Part shown: positions 35,701 through 47,900 of the stretch, one piece after another
Layout of the letters: every line of letters begins with the position of its first letter
Position numbering within the stretch: position 1 is the first letter of the stretch
Source: Liolophura sinensis
Lineage: Eukaryota > Mollusca > Polyplacophora > Chitonida > Chitonidae
Direction: 5' to 3'
Length of the DNA stretch: 64,000 nucleotides
Assembly: GCF_032854445.1 (NCBI RefSeq)
Contig: NC_088295.1
Location: 32,415,385-32,479,384 of the forward strand
Translations under genes and position numbers: made by a program
Notes under the pieces: generated by a model
Seen by the model: only the letters and a program-made list of their open reading frames with translations
What the model was told of the DNA's origin: nothing
Database searches by the model: none

Positions 35701-37083
35701 CCAGTTTGAAAGAAGTTCTATACCTTGGTTTATAAATCATACATAACTGATAGTGAAACTGATTCTATGTACCAAACGTGATAACGTGTCAAAAACTTAT
35801 ACCTGTTTATCTGAGCGTGGAAAAACCTGTTTTGATCAGCCTGATATATAGGCCTGTCGATTTCGACGTCCGACGCAACATCATTTTACATGTGCACCGC
35901 ATGTGAGTCGTTCACGCAGTCATGCGTGTGTGCGTGTATAATACCATGATGATTGTCAGTAATTACCACACACGTGTCTATATATGCGATGTATTCACCC
36001 ATGTCCGTGTATATATGTGGTTTTGTTTGTTACGTGTATACCTATATAGGCCAACATGTATTTTTACGTATTTATGTAGGCTATTTATTCATGTATAACC
36101 TACATGCAATACACGAGTTATCACAAGATCAAGCGAATAGATATGTAGTGACTATATTTGTATGAACTCGTTTGTTTTTCTTAAATATAAATGAAAAAAA
36201 AAGTTACAAGGATATTGTTCGGTTTTCACCCTGCACGCATGCGGACAATTAAAGCTGTCGTCGTGACTTTGGGGCACCTCAAACGGCATGAATACCCACT
36301 TATGCTAAAGGTTCATGGACCGGTGTGTGTTTTGTGGGATGTTAACTAACAAAGACCTCAATTTTGACATAATGCATTCCTTTTTTCAACTGGTACATTA
36401 TCCGCGTTTATCTCTCCCAGACGTTGATGTAATCCCAGACTGTCTGATAGCGGAGGGAGATAAGGCCAGGCAGTTTTGAGAGCAGAGTATATAGCATTAA
36501 CCTCGACTCGTGTATGTATCTCCAAAACTTCTCGAGTCAGTATATGTAGGCTTGGAACCCCTGTGTGCGAATTTCCTGATACATGGGGTACAAAACCATA
36601 TAATACACATGTATACCATCTATATATGTTGCAAGCATCGAGATACATGATTTTGCTTTACAAATTGTTATGGTATATATACACATATATGTAGGCCTTT
36701 ATGTACATGTAATTTCTGTATGAACAAGTAAATTGTCACAGTTTTACATAAATATGAGTGTATATGGCATTTATTTTGTAAATATTATAATATATATGTG
36801 CTACATCTATATACATGTATTAACTATGTAAACTGGTACAATTTATGTCAGTACTTGTTCGTGGACTTCATTCTATATGCACGATATAACTCGTTTATAA
36901 GATATGGAAAAATGTATCCAATGTACAAAATTTTGCATATACTGCGATATTTTTTATATTGACCTTTGTTGTGTTAGGCCAGTTGGTGTAGAAAGCAGCA
37001 GAAAAAGGTAATAGTATATATCTGAATATGGAGAATGTTTATGGCTTACGCGATGTCGAAGTAGGGCCTATACATGTATTTGA
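35701..37083. other. Intergenic, AT-rich
   Basis: Many TATATA and ACATGTA-like steps; no gene or full repeat recognised. Confidence 0.5.
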
Positions 37084-37350
37084 TTTATTTCATGGTGCTT
37101 AGCGCTTAGCTTAGTACTAAAGAATATTTCACATATACGACGACGGCCAACATTGTGGTGGGAAGAAACCGAGCAGAGCCCAGGGAAAACCCACGACCAT
37201 CTGCAGTTTGTTGACAGATCTTCCACGTACGGCGGAGAGGGAAGCCAGCATGAGCTGGACTTGAACTAACAGCGATCGCATTAAATTGATGAGAGGCCCC
37301 TGTTTCATTCCGCCGCTCTCGCACGCTAACACTCTGCCACAGAGGTCCCA
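37084..37350 (-). mobile_element. SINE family 1, near full copy
   Basis: Carries AAAGAATATTTCACATATAC, the GAAGCCAGCATGAGCTGGAC block and the complement of a tRNA-like head ending GCCACAGAGG. The flanks show no clear target duplication. Confidence 0.8.
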
Positions 37351-37856
37351 TATATACTGGAAACCCATTTTACAAATATACAAAATTTTTTATGCGAGTT
37401 ACATACATGATTTATCAATATGTGATCGATTTAATCGTGATTTTAAATGTGATTTTTAAATGCACATTCACCATATAAATGCAGTGGCTTGGTGTTTATA
37501 ATATATATACATATAGAGAGAGCAGATATTTGGGTGACGGGACGGTGATGTAAGGTTTTGGGTGAGGGCAGGAATGTCACATGCAGCGCCACTTCGGACA
37601 GCCAGTCAGATCAATGGATTTCAGGCGCTATTTGTCACCATGGCGATTCCTCAGATCACACGATCAACGGGATTTGGCGGAATTATGTGAGATCTCGTAA
37701 AGGGTTTGTCAAAGTTTGTCTATTTTCTGAAAGGTGTTTGTTTGTAGGTTTTGTTGTACTTGCAAGCTATCGGATAATAAATTGGCACCTTCGCTATTGT
37801 CATGTAACAAGATACTTGCATGTATTACATGCACATGCAGACCTCTAGTATATAGT

Positions 37857-37858
<2 letters not shown>

Positions 37859-37952
<94 letters not shown>
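37859..37952. repeat. TA microsatellite
   Basis: About 94 bp of alternating T and A with one phase slip near 37915. A frame reading YIYIYI crosses it and is not a gene. Confidence 0.98.
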
Positions 37953-38645
37953 CCAATGATTTGTTAAATTTAACAGAATGTTGTTTGAGTGATGCAAGAC
38001 TCTGTTCTGTTTACTCTGTTAAACATAGCACACTTATTCTACTCATTAAAAAATAAAGTTTAACACGCTATTATGTTGAATACATGGCACATTGTTATGT
38101 TATAATAACAGAATACTCTAGCACCAGTCAGACATCAAACTTTCTCTTACAGTTAACAGATTACTTTCCTTAATATAAAGCCGATTAATCTATACTTGCA
38201 TACTGGACTGGAGTTTCACTTTCTCCAACAGAGTGAGAGAGTAATATAGTTATATGACTAATTATATATACTGCCATATACATATATACGTCTACGTGTA
38301 AAGGGGTGAAAATTATATATACACGCATTTATTACATTTTTTCGAAATATATAAAAAAGTGAACAAAGTAAGAAAAAACAAAGACATTAAGTGTAATCAT
38401 GCCTCACCAGAAAGATAATTGTAAAAATTGCACTTTTCTGGGTAAAAATAGAACTTTAAAATCGGCACGTGTTAGATGCAGTTTTGTGGTCCATCTGATT
38501 TGACCCTTATATATATTTCATGTTTTGTTTTTCTCTTCTTTGAATGACGGTATATGGTATATGTTATATAACACTGAATTCCCTGCATGGATACATGTGA
38601 AAAACATATGCTGTAAAAACATACATTGCAAGATGGTATATGATT

Positions 38646-38706
38646 ATTTATTTATTTACTTGACTGGTCTTTTACGCCGTACTTAAGAACATTTCAGTCG
38701 TATAGA
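38646..38706 (-). mobile_element. SINE tail fragment
   Basis: TTATTTATTTATTTACTTGA then TTTTACGCCGTACTTAAGAA, the complement of a family 1 tail; nothing else of the element remains. Confidence 0.6.
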
Positions 38707-41480
38707 TTATTATGTTTTATCTCATGCATAGACCGGTATTCCATTTACGACACGACACACGTATGGACACCATTAGTCTATGCCGCTTACTGTGTACAGG
38801 CAATGATTACACACCGTTAGTATACTTGAGTAGTCTGTATACCTCCACTTTAAGTCGCGGCGCATACTGGGCCATATATCGGAGGCGCGAATACGGCAAC
38901 AGCATTGTAATGCCAGGCGTATTCCCTCAAATGTTTGCCCTATCTATGAACAGGTGTCAACAACGGACTCTCACCACTTTCCACTTCAAACTCAAACCGT
39001 GAGATTATAACACCACTGTCAACAAACCCCTCACTTTGAAGAGTAAATGTGTTACTATGGAAAACGTATTCAATGCATACAAACCGTCTTTGCATATTTT
39101 TGCAGTCCAAAATCGATAGCAAGAATTTTTGTGTATAAGACACATATATATGTATGTGTGTTCTGGTGAAGAAAAAGCGATTGTGTGCTGACCTTTCGTT
39201 ATTAAAAGTAATTCAGTAATCTCCACCTCATGTTTCACGAAGGCAAAACTTCATACGTGCGCTTGTGCACGACCTTATATATACGTGTTTTTAAATTAAG
39301 GAGTGTATTAAAGTAGTTTTTATATCAAAAGCCATATATTTAGGTATGTGTAAATATCAATAACAGCATGCATTACACTGGTAAAACTCATCCTGTGTTT
39401 ATGGTTCTAAGTCATATAATGTGGCGAAACTTCTTACCTAATTCTGGAAAACATGCGCAAATTGGGCAAAGGAAGAGGACATGCTTTAACAATATGTACA
39501 TATAGTTACAAAAGCCATTTTGTGACTATCTGAAACGCTAAATCTAAGAATATACATGTTTGTGATGGAGAGGAAATGAATATAAAAAGGGACTAAATGG
39601 ATTCGAATCCATATCTATATAAAGTTCTACGTATTTCTGAAATTTTATTATAACTTGCATATCCACGTCAAAATTATTGAAAAACACTTGCTCTAAATAA
39701 TGTTATTAATTTTGACTTTGAAATCTTCACCTGTATAGTGGTAATCGGTGCACATGAGCCATCGTGATCATAAAGGTAATTGCATAGGTAGGCCTATGGG
39801 GTAAACATCTTTCTCTTCCTGGAAAAGGATGCGTACAAATGGGTCTTTATATAGGCCCCTATGATGAGTAAATCAATTAACGACGGATTTTACTTCCATT
39901 TAGAACTTTAAAGCCATTTCCAAGAAACGGTTAACAAATTGGAACTTGTAAATAATCTTATGGAATGGCAAGAGTGTCGGTGTTTTCTTCTTGCACACAG
40001 GGTAATTGTTTGAGAGTACACACTGCAGTTGGAGAGAGGACGTGCCCGTTTGGCCGGCTATGGGTCAGAGATGGGGGCAGTGAGGCCGGTAATGTGTAAC
40101 CTCCTAGGGGGTGTCGCGGCCCGACCATGGCCTCGGCCGTATATATGCACACACAGTGGGGGCTTGGGACAGCTACGGGCCTTGTTTACCCAAGACCGTT
40201 GTATCGGAAAAAATATTGAATGCGGTATAAATGTTCGAAGGATTTTTGGGGTGAGATGTGAAACAAATAAGCGAGCAGTTATATACAGCTATATTGACCA
40301 TATCACAGTTTCCACGGCGACACGTCATTCTCCGTACAATATTATACATCATGCACAATATTTAGTTATTAACACCACAATTAGACACGCCCACATTTTT
40401 TTCTGGTGTTTGAATACACTTTTCAATTATAATACATATATGACAGCATACTTTGTTCAGGATTTCATAATGATACAAACGTGAAATTCTAGTTTCAATA
40501 TACATACCGCACCAAACTTTCCAAAAAGTCGCCTCGGAAAGTGAATCTTCTTATTTGGATTTTAAGCAAATTCGTATCTTGTAGCATGGAGATGTAAACA
40601 GGTAGAAATAAATTCGAAAGGACACGTTACAATTAATTCCTTAAAATCGTTTGTTGATGCATATATTTCTGTTTTTTGTTTTTTTTTTTTTGTTTTTTTT
40701 TTAAATAATGTCCGAAATTAAAAAAAAAATCAAGGTGTTGCCGCTATAGCCTATAAATCATGCGTGGATGTAATTCTCTGCTTTGCCCTTTATGCCGTTT
40801 TATTTATTTTGTTGAAAATCTGTGCAGAGAGAACAAGAAAACCATTTGTTGAATAATGAGACTGTGTATCCAGGTGTTAAAACGCCTGTCAAGTCGTGCG
40901 ATTTTGTTAATAAATCATCCCATTTCCATCTAAGAGCAATTACGCTCTTACAGTTCTTTTCTTTGTAAAAGCTGTAAAGAGCAAAAATTTTCTAAAAATA
41001 CATGTATGTAAAAATTTATCTATCTGGCTTTTCGCTGGCATTTCATCTTCATCTATAAAACAAACTACAAAGACCGTTAATTACTGCAGGTAGGCCTACA
41101 CCTGTAGAGCCGATATTGTGTTCACTACTTACCTATATATACCAGCGCACCTGCTGCTGTGGTGATGACCTTGGGAATGCTCAGTCGGTAATAGGGTAGA
41201 TCTTGTCAAGGTTTGTCATTGGTCGTCCACTGAATGATACTAACTCGTAATTAGCCGACTTAAAATTTATCAAATGCCACTTTTATTGGGTTGATAACAG
41301 AAATGAATCGTCACCCGTTTAGATGATGCCATAGATCCACAATACAGTTTTGTTTAACTCTTTTGTCTTAACATTGAATGGTGACCTAATAATCAGATAC
41401 ACAAAACACAAGTTCACAGACTGTATTATTTATATTTATTAACAACAAAAGGACTTTTTTGTCCCAGGCCTGATCGTTTT
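38707..41480. other. Intergenic upstream of TMTC2
   Basis: A 151-codon open frame at 40029-40484 has no domain, and its second half is AT-rich noise. Poly-T runs lie at 40673-40702. No gene recognised. Confidence 0.5.
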
Positions 41481-41623
41481 ATCGCAACTTCGCCTCGTCG
41501 CATCGCAACTTTATTGGGATTATCCTCTCTTCTCTTCGCATCGCAACTTCGTGCCTTCGCATCGCAAAGTCGCCCCTGCAGATGGCAATTTCGCCTCCTT
41601 GCATCGCAACTTCGTCCCTTCGC
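41481..41623. repeat. 21-bp minisatellite, six copies, upstream of TMTC2
   Basis: Units start at 41481, 41502, 41540, 41561, 41582 and 41603 and resemble ATCGCAACTTCGTCCCTTCG plus C. Five are exactly 21 bp; the second carries 17 extra bases. Because 21 is a multiple of three, the minus strand stays open and reads a seven-residue repeat around RSCDAKR. No gene model supports translation, so it is treated as a tandem repeat. Confidence 0.75.
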
Positions 41624-41848
41624 TTCATACTCCTTGGTATTACTGGAGGCTACTGTGGTCCTTATCAATCATAGTCTTAATGTGAACTGCATGAAGCCAC
41701 CATGCCCACACTCTAGAGCCTCACTTTGGGAACGCCCTCTAAAGTATTGATTGACAAACCGGTACTGGCCGATGTATGAGCATGCGTGAGGTCAACTTCA
41801 CCGCGGTTTCCCGTACGAGCGGGTGTTCGGGTTTGGACTGACGAGGAG

Positions 41849-41890
41849 ATGGCACAGGAGTTAGGAGCATGGAATACATCCCTGTCATAG
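41849..41890 (+). promoter_or_regulatory. Short upstream ORF overlapping the TMTC2 start
   Basis: An ATG 20 bases before the TMTC2 ATG opens a 13-codon frame that ends at TAG inside exon 1, out of frame with the start. If the 5'UTR includes it, it could lower initiation at the main ATG. It may also be chance. Confidence 0.3.
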
Positions 41891-41958
41891 CATCCAGTCT
41901 CTTGGCATTTGTCCTTTATATCAACACCTTACATGCTGACCTTCGCTTATGACGACAG
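41869..41958 (+). CDS. TMTC2: TMTC2 exon 1 with apparent +1 frameshift
   Basis: From the ATG the frame reads a hydrophobic first membrane segment (LLAFVLYINTLHAD) and then reaches TGA. One base over, the last 17 bases read FAYDD plus AG, which joins to exon 2 as S-RAIQTNPDL, exactly the family sequence HADF-YDDSRAI. One extra C in the CC at 41940-41941 explains the break. Either the assembly has an inserted base, the allele is broken, or translation starts at the in-frame ATG 41933, which would drop the first membrane helix. Donor is GTGAGT. Confidence 0.8.
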
Positions 41959-44900
41959 GTGAGTTACTTTGCTCCATTTCTTATCGCTGTGCCAAAGGCG
42001 TGGTGCGATCTGCTTCGCTGATGTTGTTGCCTTTGATACAAGGACTGTGCACTGATATCTTCGGTACTGTGTGACGGTCACCTGTCAGCAGGGAACTTTT
42101 TCTTCCCGACACGGTGCACCTATCCGGGCGGGACGTTACGGCGACGTGCCCGAACTCTGATTGTCGTAACCATCACACACCTCTAGCTGGGCATAAATAA
42201 TGAACATGCAATTAAGAAGGAGTTGGTTTAATGATCATGATTGACATTAGGTTCAATTTTCTCGATTGTGAGGAGGACATGCAAGTATAGAGGTTTTTCA
42301 AGTACGTAAGGATGTAGATTTCTTGTTTATAACCTGATAAACTTAATCAACAGTTTAAATTTCTTACTTGTATTACTTCTTTGCTTTAATCTGCCAAATT
42401 AGTTTGCTGTTGGGTTATAATGTGTTTAGACCAGTTTACAAGATATTTTAAATAAATAGATCAAAAACTCCAGTAAACTGTCATATATATTTTCTGATGC
42501 AGATACATACTGTATATTGCACAGAAATTGTTTGGAAGGATAAATTGTTTGTTGATATGCATTAATTGAAATGCTGTTTAGTAACAGAGCATAAACCCTA
42601 TTACATTTGATTCTGTGCCTTCCATCACTGCCCGCATATTGTTGTACTCTGCACTGGAATTCATTATTCATTATTTTGTGTCTTTCTCAGAAATTGTCAT
42701 ACAAGGTGACATTATAATACAGTAATAAAAACTAAATTTGTTCCTCCACCCGCATCAAGATTTCAAAGTAGTAAGGGCAGAAAACAAAGAATTAAGCATC
42801 AGTAGTGTAAGACTCTATGCTCAATGCACACACTATCAGAGGTTTAATTTGGTCTTCAACCTCTCTTTCACATTATCTATTGTAATGCATACAGTCTCCT
42901 GCTGCCCACAAGTACATGTAGGCTTATATAGATGTGGAGGTGCTACTTGGCCCAAGTATTTTAATCAGCCACCCACAGGATAAAAAAACAAATGAAAACA
43001 TAGGAAAAGAAAAATGGATGCACTGCACTGACAACCTAAGGTAACCCATTAAACTCATAATATTGATTGTCTGCTATTACAGGAGATAGGAGATACATGT
43101 AGCTGGCCATGACTTGTAGAAAATAGATACATATCATAGCTTTTGACTGAACTGAATGTAGATGACGCCATGTACTGGTAATACAGTCATGACATTAAGC
43201 CCTGAACAATTGGGATAACTCAGTGTTTTAGGATATACAGATTATCTTTATCATCATCAGTATTCATGCGCGCTTTAAGGTTGAAGCAGACTTCTAGAGA
43301 AGCCAGCCACCTGATGTGACAGTATCAGTAGGGTAGAACAGGTGATCCTGCCGAGACTAATGATGGCACTGTCAAGCACACAACAGTGATGTGTGGTCCT
43401 ACTTCTGTAAGAGTAAGTAGGCCTTCTCTGTTCACAGGGACCTGTGTAATGAGCACCCTTAATCATTCAGACATCACAGGTATTGTGAGTGTGAGAGCAA
43501 GCTGACAGCCAGGATTTCCAGCTTCTAGAAACTACTCATGTACTAGGAATAAATGCAGGTCATTTTTGAGATACCAATGAGAAGTGCCTCAATTTAGCTA
43601 ATTTATCACCAAGATTAAGACAGGACTGAAACTTTGAATTAAGATGTGTTTAGTTTCATCGATTTGATGTTCAGAAAGTACAAACAGGTGTTATCCATTT
43701 ATTTTTTATTGGTAAGAAGTAAGAACACGTTCCTGATTCGAAGTCATAGGACTCAAAAGGGCACCCAGATTAAGAACCTGTATTTTGGCTGTTTTGCATA
43801 AGTACATGCACAGGATACACAGCCCATATGTGACCAAATGTCTGAAATGTTCTATTTTCCCTAAGGCTTCACAAACAGTGAAAGCACAAATTCCTTGTCC
43901 AAAGCCAGATTTGAACCCACACCATGTACATTGTCAGTCATAGCAATTGAAAAACAAGCATCTTAGTCACTCGTCCATGACTTATTCTGGCAGTAAGAAA
44001 TGCCGCCCAGAGGGGCAAATGTAAGGAGTACTCCGCTGTCCAGGTGTAGATTTTGTATAGATTTTTGGTTTGCTTTTCACAAGTTGGTTGAAACCAGGGT
44101 ACATGTAGTAGGTTATATGATAGGTTTATGTATTTCCTTGATGGTACTGACATAGTATATAGCAGTCTTCTCCTGATACCAGCTATTCATCCCACTCAGC
44201 AGGTGTGTGGCCTTCATGTATTCCCATTACACCGTGACTTTAATCAGTGTTACAGTGTGTATTACCAGCTCACAGGCCTGTCTACTTCATAAAGTAGGAG
44301 ACATAAATTTACTTCAGTAGCATTTGTATGTATAGCTACGTAATAAAAACTGTTATTTACCTGGTACTTTATTACGTCTTTGCTCTGAATGTATATTAGT
44401 ATACTTTGTAACACAGGTCTGCCAAACCCTGGACACACTACAGTGCAAATACAACTTAACTTGTGTTTATTCGCAAGCCCTGGATGCCACTGAATTTAAC
44501 CTGACCTCATCCAGAAAATGTTGGCTAGCCTACACCTAACGGTTTTACTCTACAATGAACAAATACCATTTAACACAGTGTTTGCATTAGAGATTTCAAC
44601 AATGCCAACACATCAGCTTTCATGTAGGGAATTACCTGTAGCTTAATATACTTTTCCTCTGTACATGTGTTATAAATTCTGATGTAATATGCACATGTAT
44701 ATTTCAGGGCTTTATTTTCGTGGGTAATCTGATAATCCAGTTCTCGTTATGATTCCCGTAAACCAAAACAAAGGGAATCTTTAAGCGATTATCTGAATGA
44801 CTGAATTTTCTGACTCGAATTTCCAGTTCCAATTTAAAAGTTATTAACATGGAATCCAAATTAACTTGAGGAAAACCGCTTTGTGGTGCTAGATTCTGCT

Positions 44901-47900
44901 GGATTCCCTCAAAGTGAACCTGCATGAATCCATTTGCATTTTGAAAATAAAAGATACCGAAAAATAACGGTCTGCGTGGACAGTGTGCGTAAGTTTTGCT
45001 CAAGTTTTGTGTAAAATGTACAAATAGTTATAGTGATATGTTCACACAAATGCTGACTGAATAGCATTCCTATGGTTTTGCCACATAGATGCATAACCAT
45101 GTAGGCTTGTCCATTCATGTAGATACATGTAAGTTGGTTAAAAACTTCATGCTTTACTTTATGGATCATATATAGAGGGCACCTAATCCAATCCACTGAC
45201 TTAAGCTTAGGGATTAGCAAGTTGGATTAATTCCTGTAAACTGTAAATATAGGATACATCATACTTTTAGATTTAATTAGTAAGAGAGTGTGAAACAAGG
45301 GGCTTTGATATGATAAATGCTGTGTCAAAATGAGCATGACATGCCTACATGGTCTGTTAGAACAAGAAAAATACATGGTACATTTTGTAGTTACCCTGAA
45401 AATATGCCCATGCATAAAACATTTTTAGAGGAAGTCCTAAGATATTACATCTGGTGGTAAAGCTAACATTTTTCATGAACGTATCATTTTACTTGTACAT
45501 TTTGTAGACTTTCCTAAAATCAATGGATGTCTTAGGACTTTTATGTCAAATACATGTACTGGTGTGAACAATTTTCATTGTTTTAATGGTTTTGATTAGT
45601 AAACTTGTTGGATTTCTTTAACACATTTGATATCAGTATGCATCAGTGTTAGAAGAAAGACTTGCAGTTGGTATTGCATTTCTCAGACACCTTTATAACA
45701 GCATTACGTTTTCTGTGAACATTTGTGGACCTTAAACTGTTCAGCAGTCTGAGGGCCTGACTTGTCATTTTTCACTCTGACAGGATACACTGCGGTAGAG
45801 AATCTGTGTGGGTAGAGCAGTGCCCTAATCAGCTGAAGGTTTGGGGGAGAGAGTGATGTTAACTCCACTGGGGTGTTGTGTTAATCTGTTAAGTGGTACA
45901 TGGTAAAAGACCTACTCTGATATACTAGCACTATGCAAGACCTGTCACTCTGCACCTCTTAATTAGACCTCAAGCCAAACAAGCACATACCACAACCAGC
46001 AGATGTGTGAGAAAAAAATGTCTGAGATATAACTTACCAGTTTCCTGAAATTTTTTGCCTTGTTTTTCCACAGCTATTAGCATAGTAACATCCCCTGTTG
46101 GGTCATCATCCCCCAGGGGCGATGCTACACTCCTTCATTTGTTCACCTCTTAAACTCAAGTTCAGCTGTCAGCACTTGGTTATTCATAATACATATGTAC
46201 ACCTATGTCTGAATTAGATGGACAAAAATAGATAAGGAGACTATTAGGGATCATTTTGTGGTGGACTTGTGTAATGTAATGACTGCCAGATGCCTGGTAA
46301 TCTATGGTAAAGTGTGTGCCGCAGGCCAATTGCTGGTAACATCCCTTTCCTCTCTCTGGGGACTGAATTATCCTTCAGAAACTAAATTTAAGCCAGTAGA
46401 AGTTGGAATCAAATGGTTGTTGTCCTCAAGTGAGCCTATCATTGTGAGAATATATGTCAGTCAAGATGAATAAAATTCTGTTTATTAGGACATAACATTA
46501 CAAGTTCAGGAATACCTCATAAATGAAAATGAGTCGGATATCACATTTCCATGTAAAGGCAGCAAACTTAATAAAGCCTTTCAGAGAGCACATAATGTTT
46601 GGCTTGATGTCATTTATAACCCGCATACAAAGAGCATTATATCTCTGGCACATGGCTGGAAAGAGGCTAATCCTTGAGACCCTTAATATTTTAAGCCATC
46701 AGAGATAAAATATCAACATATTTTTAATGTGTTTTGATACTAAGATGACCCACAGTGCCAAAGTCTTTATACACATGTGACTTGCTCAGAAATATATCCT
46801 TGAAACTAGGAAAAAAAATAGTTCGTAATAAAAATAAAAAAACATAAAAAAAGATGTGTATAAGATTATACATGTAAGTTATATTTATGTGTATAAAGTC
46901 ATATTTTAATGAGTACATGTATGTGTGCATTTGTAATAATGGTAGATTGTCAACTATTAATGCATGTGTTTGGATTGATCTATAAATCAGTGCCATACCT
47001 GGTAGATAGTTTGAGTTAATCAACTGTTTTTTATTTCCTGGTCAGCAGCTCAGCTTTTGCTTATGGACAATCTATATTATAGCCAGTTACCATATCATGA
47101 CTTTATACTGAGATACCATTATCTGCAAGACTGCCAGTTGTCATTAATGTGTACTTAATCAGGATTTATGTCTCTGATAACTGATTGATGAAGGCATCTC
47201 TCCCCAGTAGAACCAATTCTCTTAATTAAACGGTGGCCAGTCGGTGCCAGGGCTCATATCATCTCATTGGTGGAATGACAACATGATAATATCAGATTCA
47301 GGCTTATATCCATTGACCACAAAGTACCGTGATTGGCATTCTTATAACAACATACTCAGATATTTTTTTGCCTTCAAATACGGTAGAAGGCTTTATAGCC
47401 CTTTCTGAACAGATTTTCATCATGTCATGCTGAAATATTTTCATCTGTTTTATGGGTTTCAAGATTATATTTACATGTAAGCCTAATACCAGCGAGTTTA
47501 TTGATTAAAGCTAGGAGACAAAGGCACACAGCAGTAGATTCTCAGAGTTACCATTCTCTGTTGAAAATAGCCAACTAAAGAAAGCTTTAATGGGTATGTT
47601 TATTTAATACTTAAACCTCACCAGACCAGTTAGCTTTAGGAAAAGTGGGTTACTCTGATAATGCTGATATAGAAAGTGTTCAGTTGATAGGAAATTTGTT
47701 TTCTGTCCCCTGATAGTGTAGACAAAAGGATCTAGTGGCCTACAGCAGCCAAACTATGTGGCAGTGCAGGCTAGGTCATACATGTAGTACAGTGTAAGGA
47801 CAACTTTGAACCTCCAGTGTACATATGTTTGTAATGGCTAAAAAATCACATATCAGAACTGGTTTCACTGGATAGTCCGTAGACCCTAAACTTATTAGTC

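Noticed and set aside
37734-37967. A frame reading a long YIYIYI repeat
   Set aside because: It is the translation of the TA microsatellite.
40029-40484. A 151-codon open frame on the + strand, the second longest single frame outside the recognised exons
   Set aside because: The first third is GC-rich and the rest AT-rich, with no domain, no splice logic and no family resemblance. A TMTC2 upstream exon was considered, but the conserved exon 1 lies at 41869.
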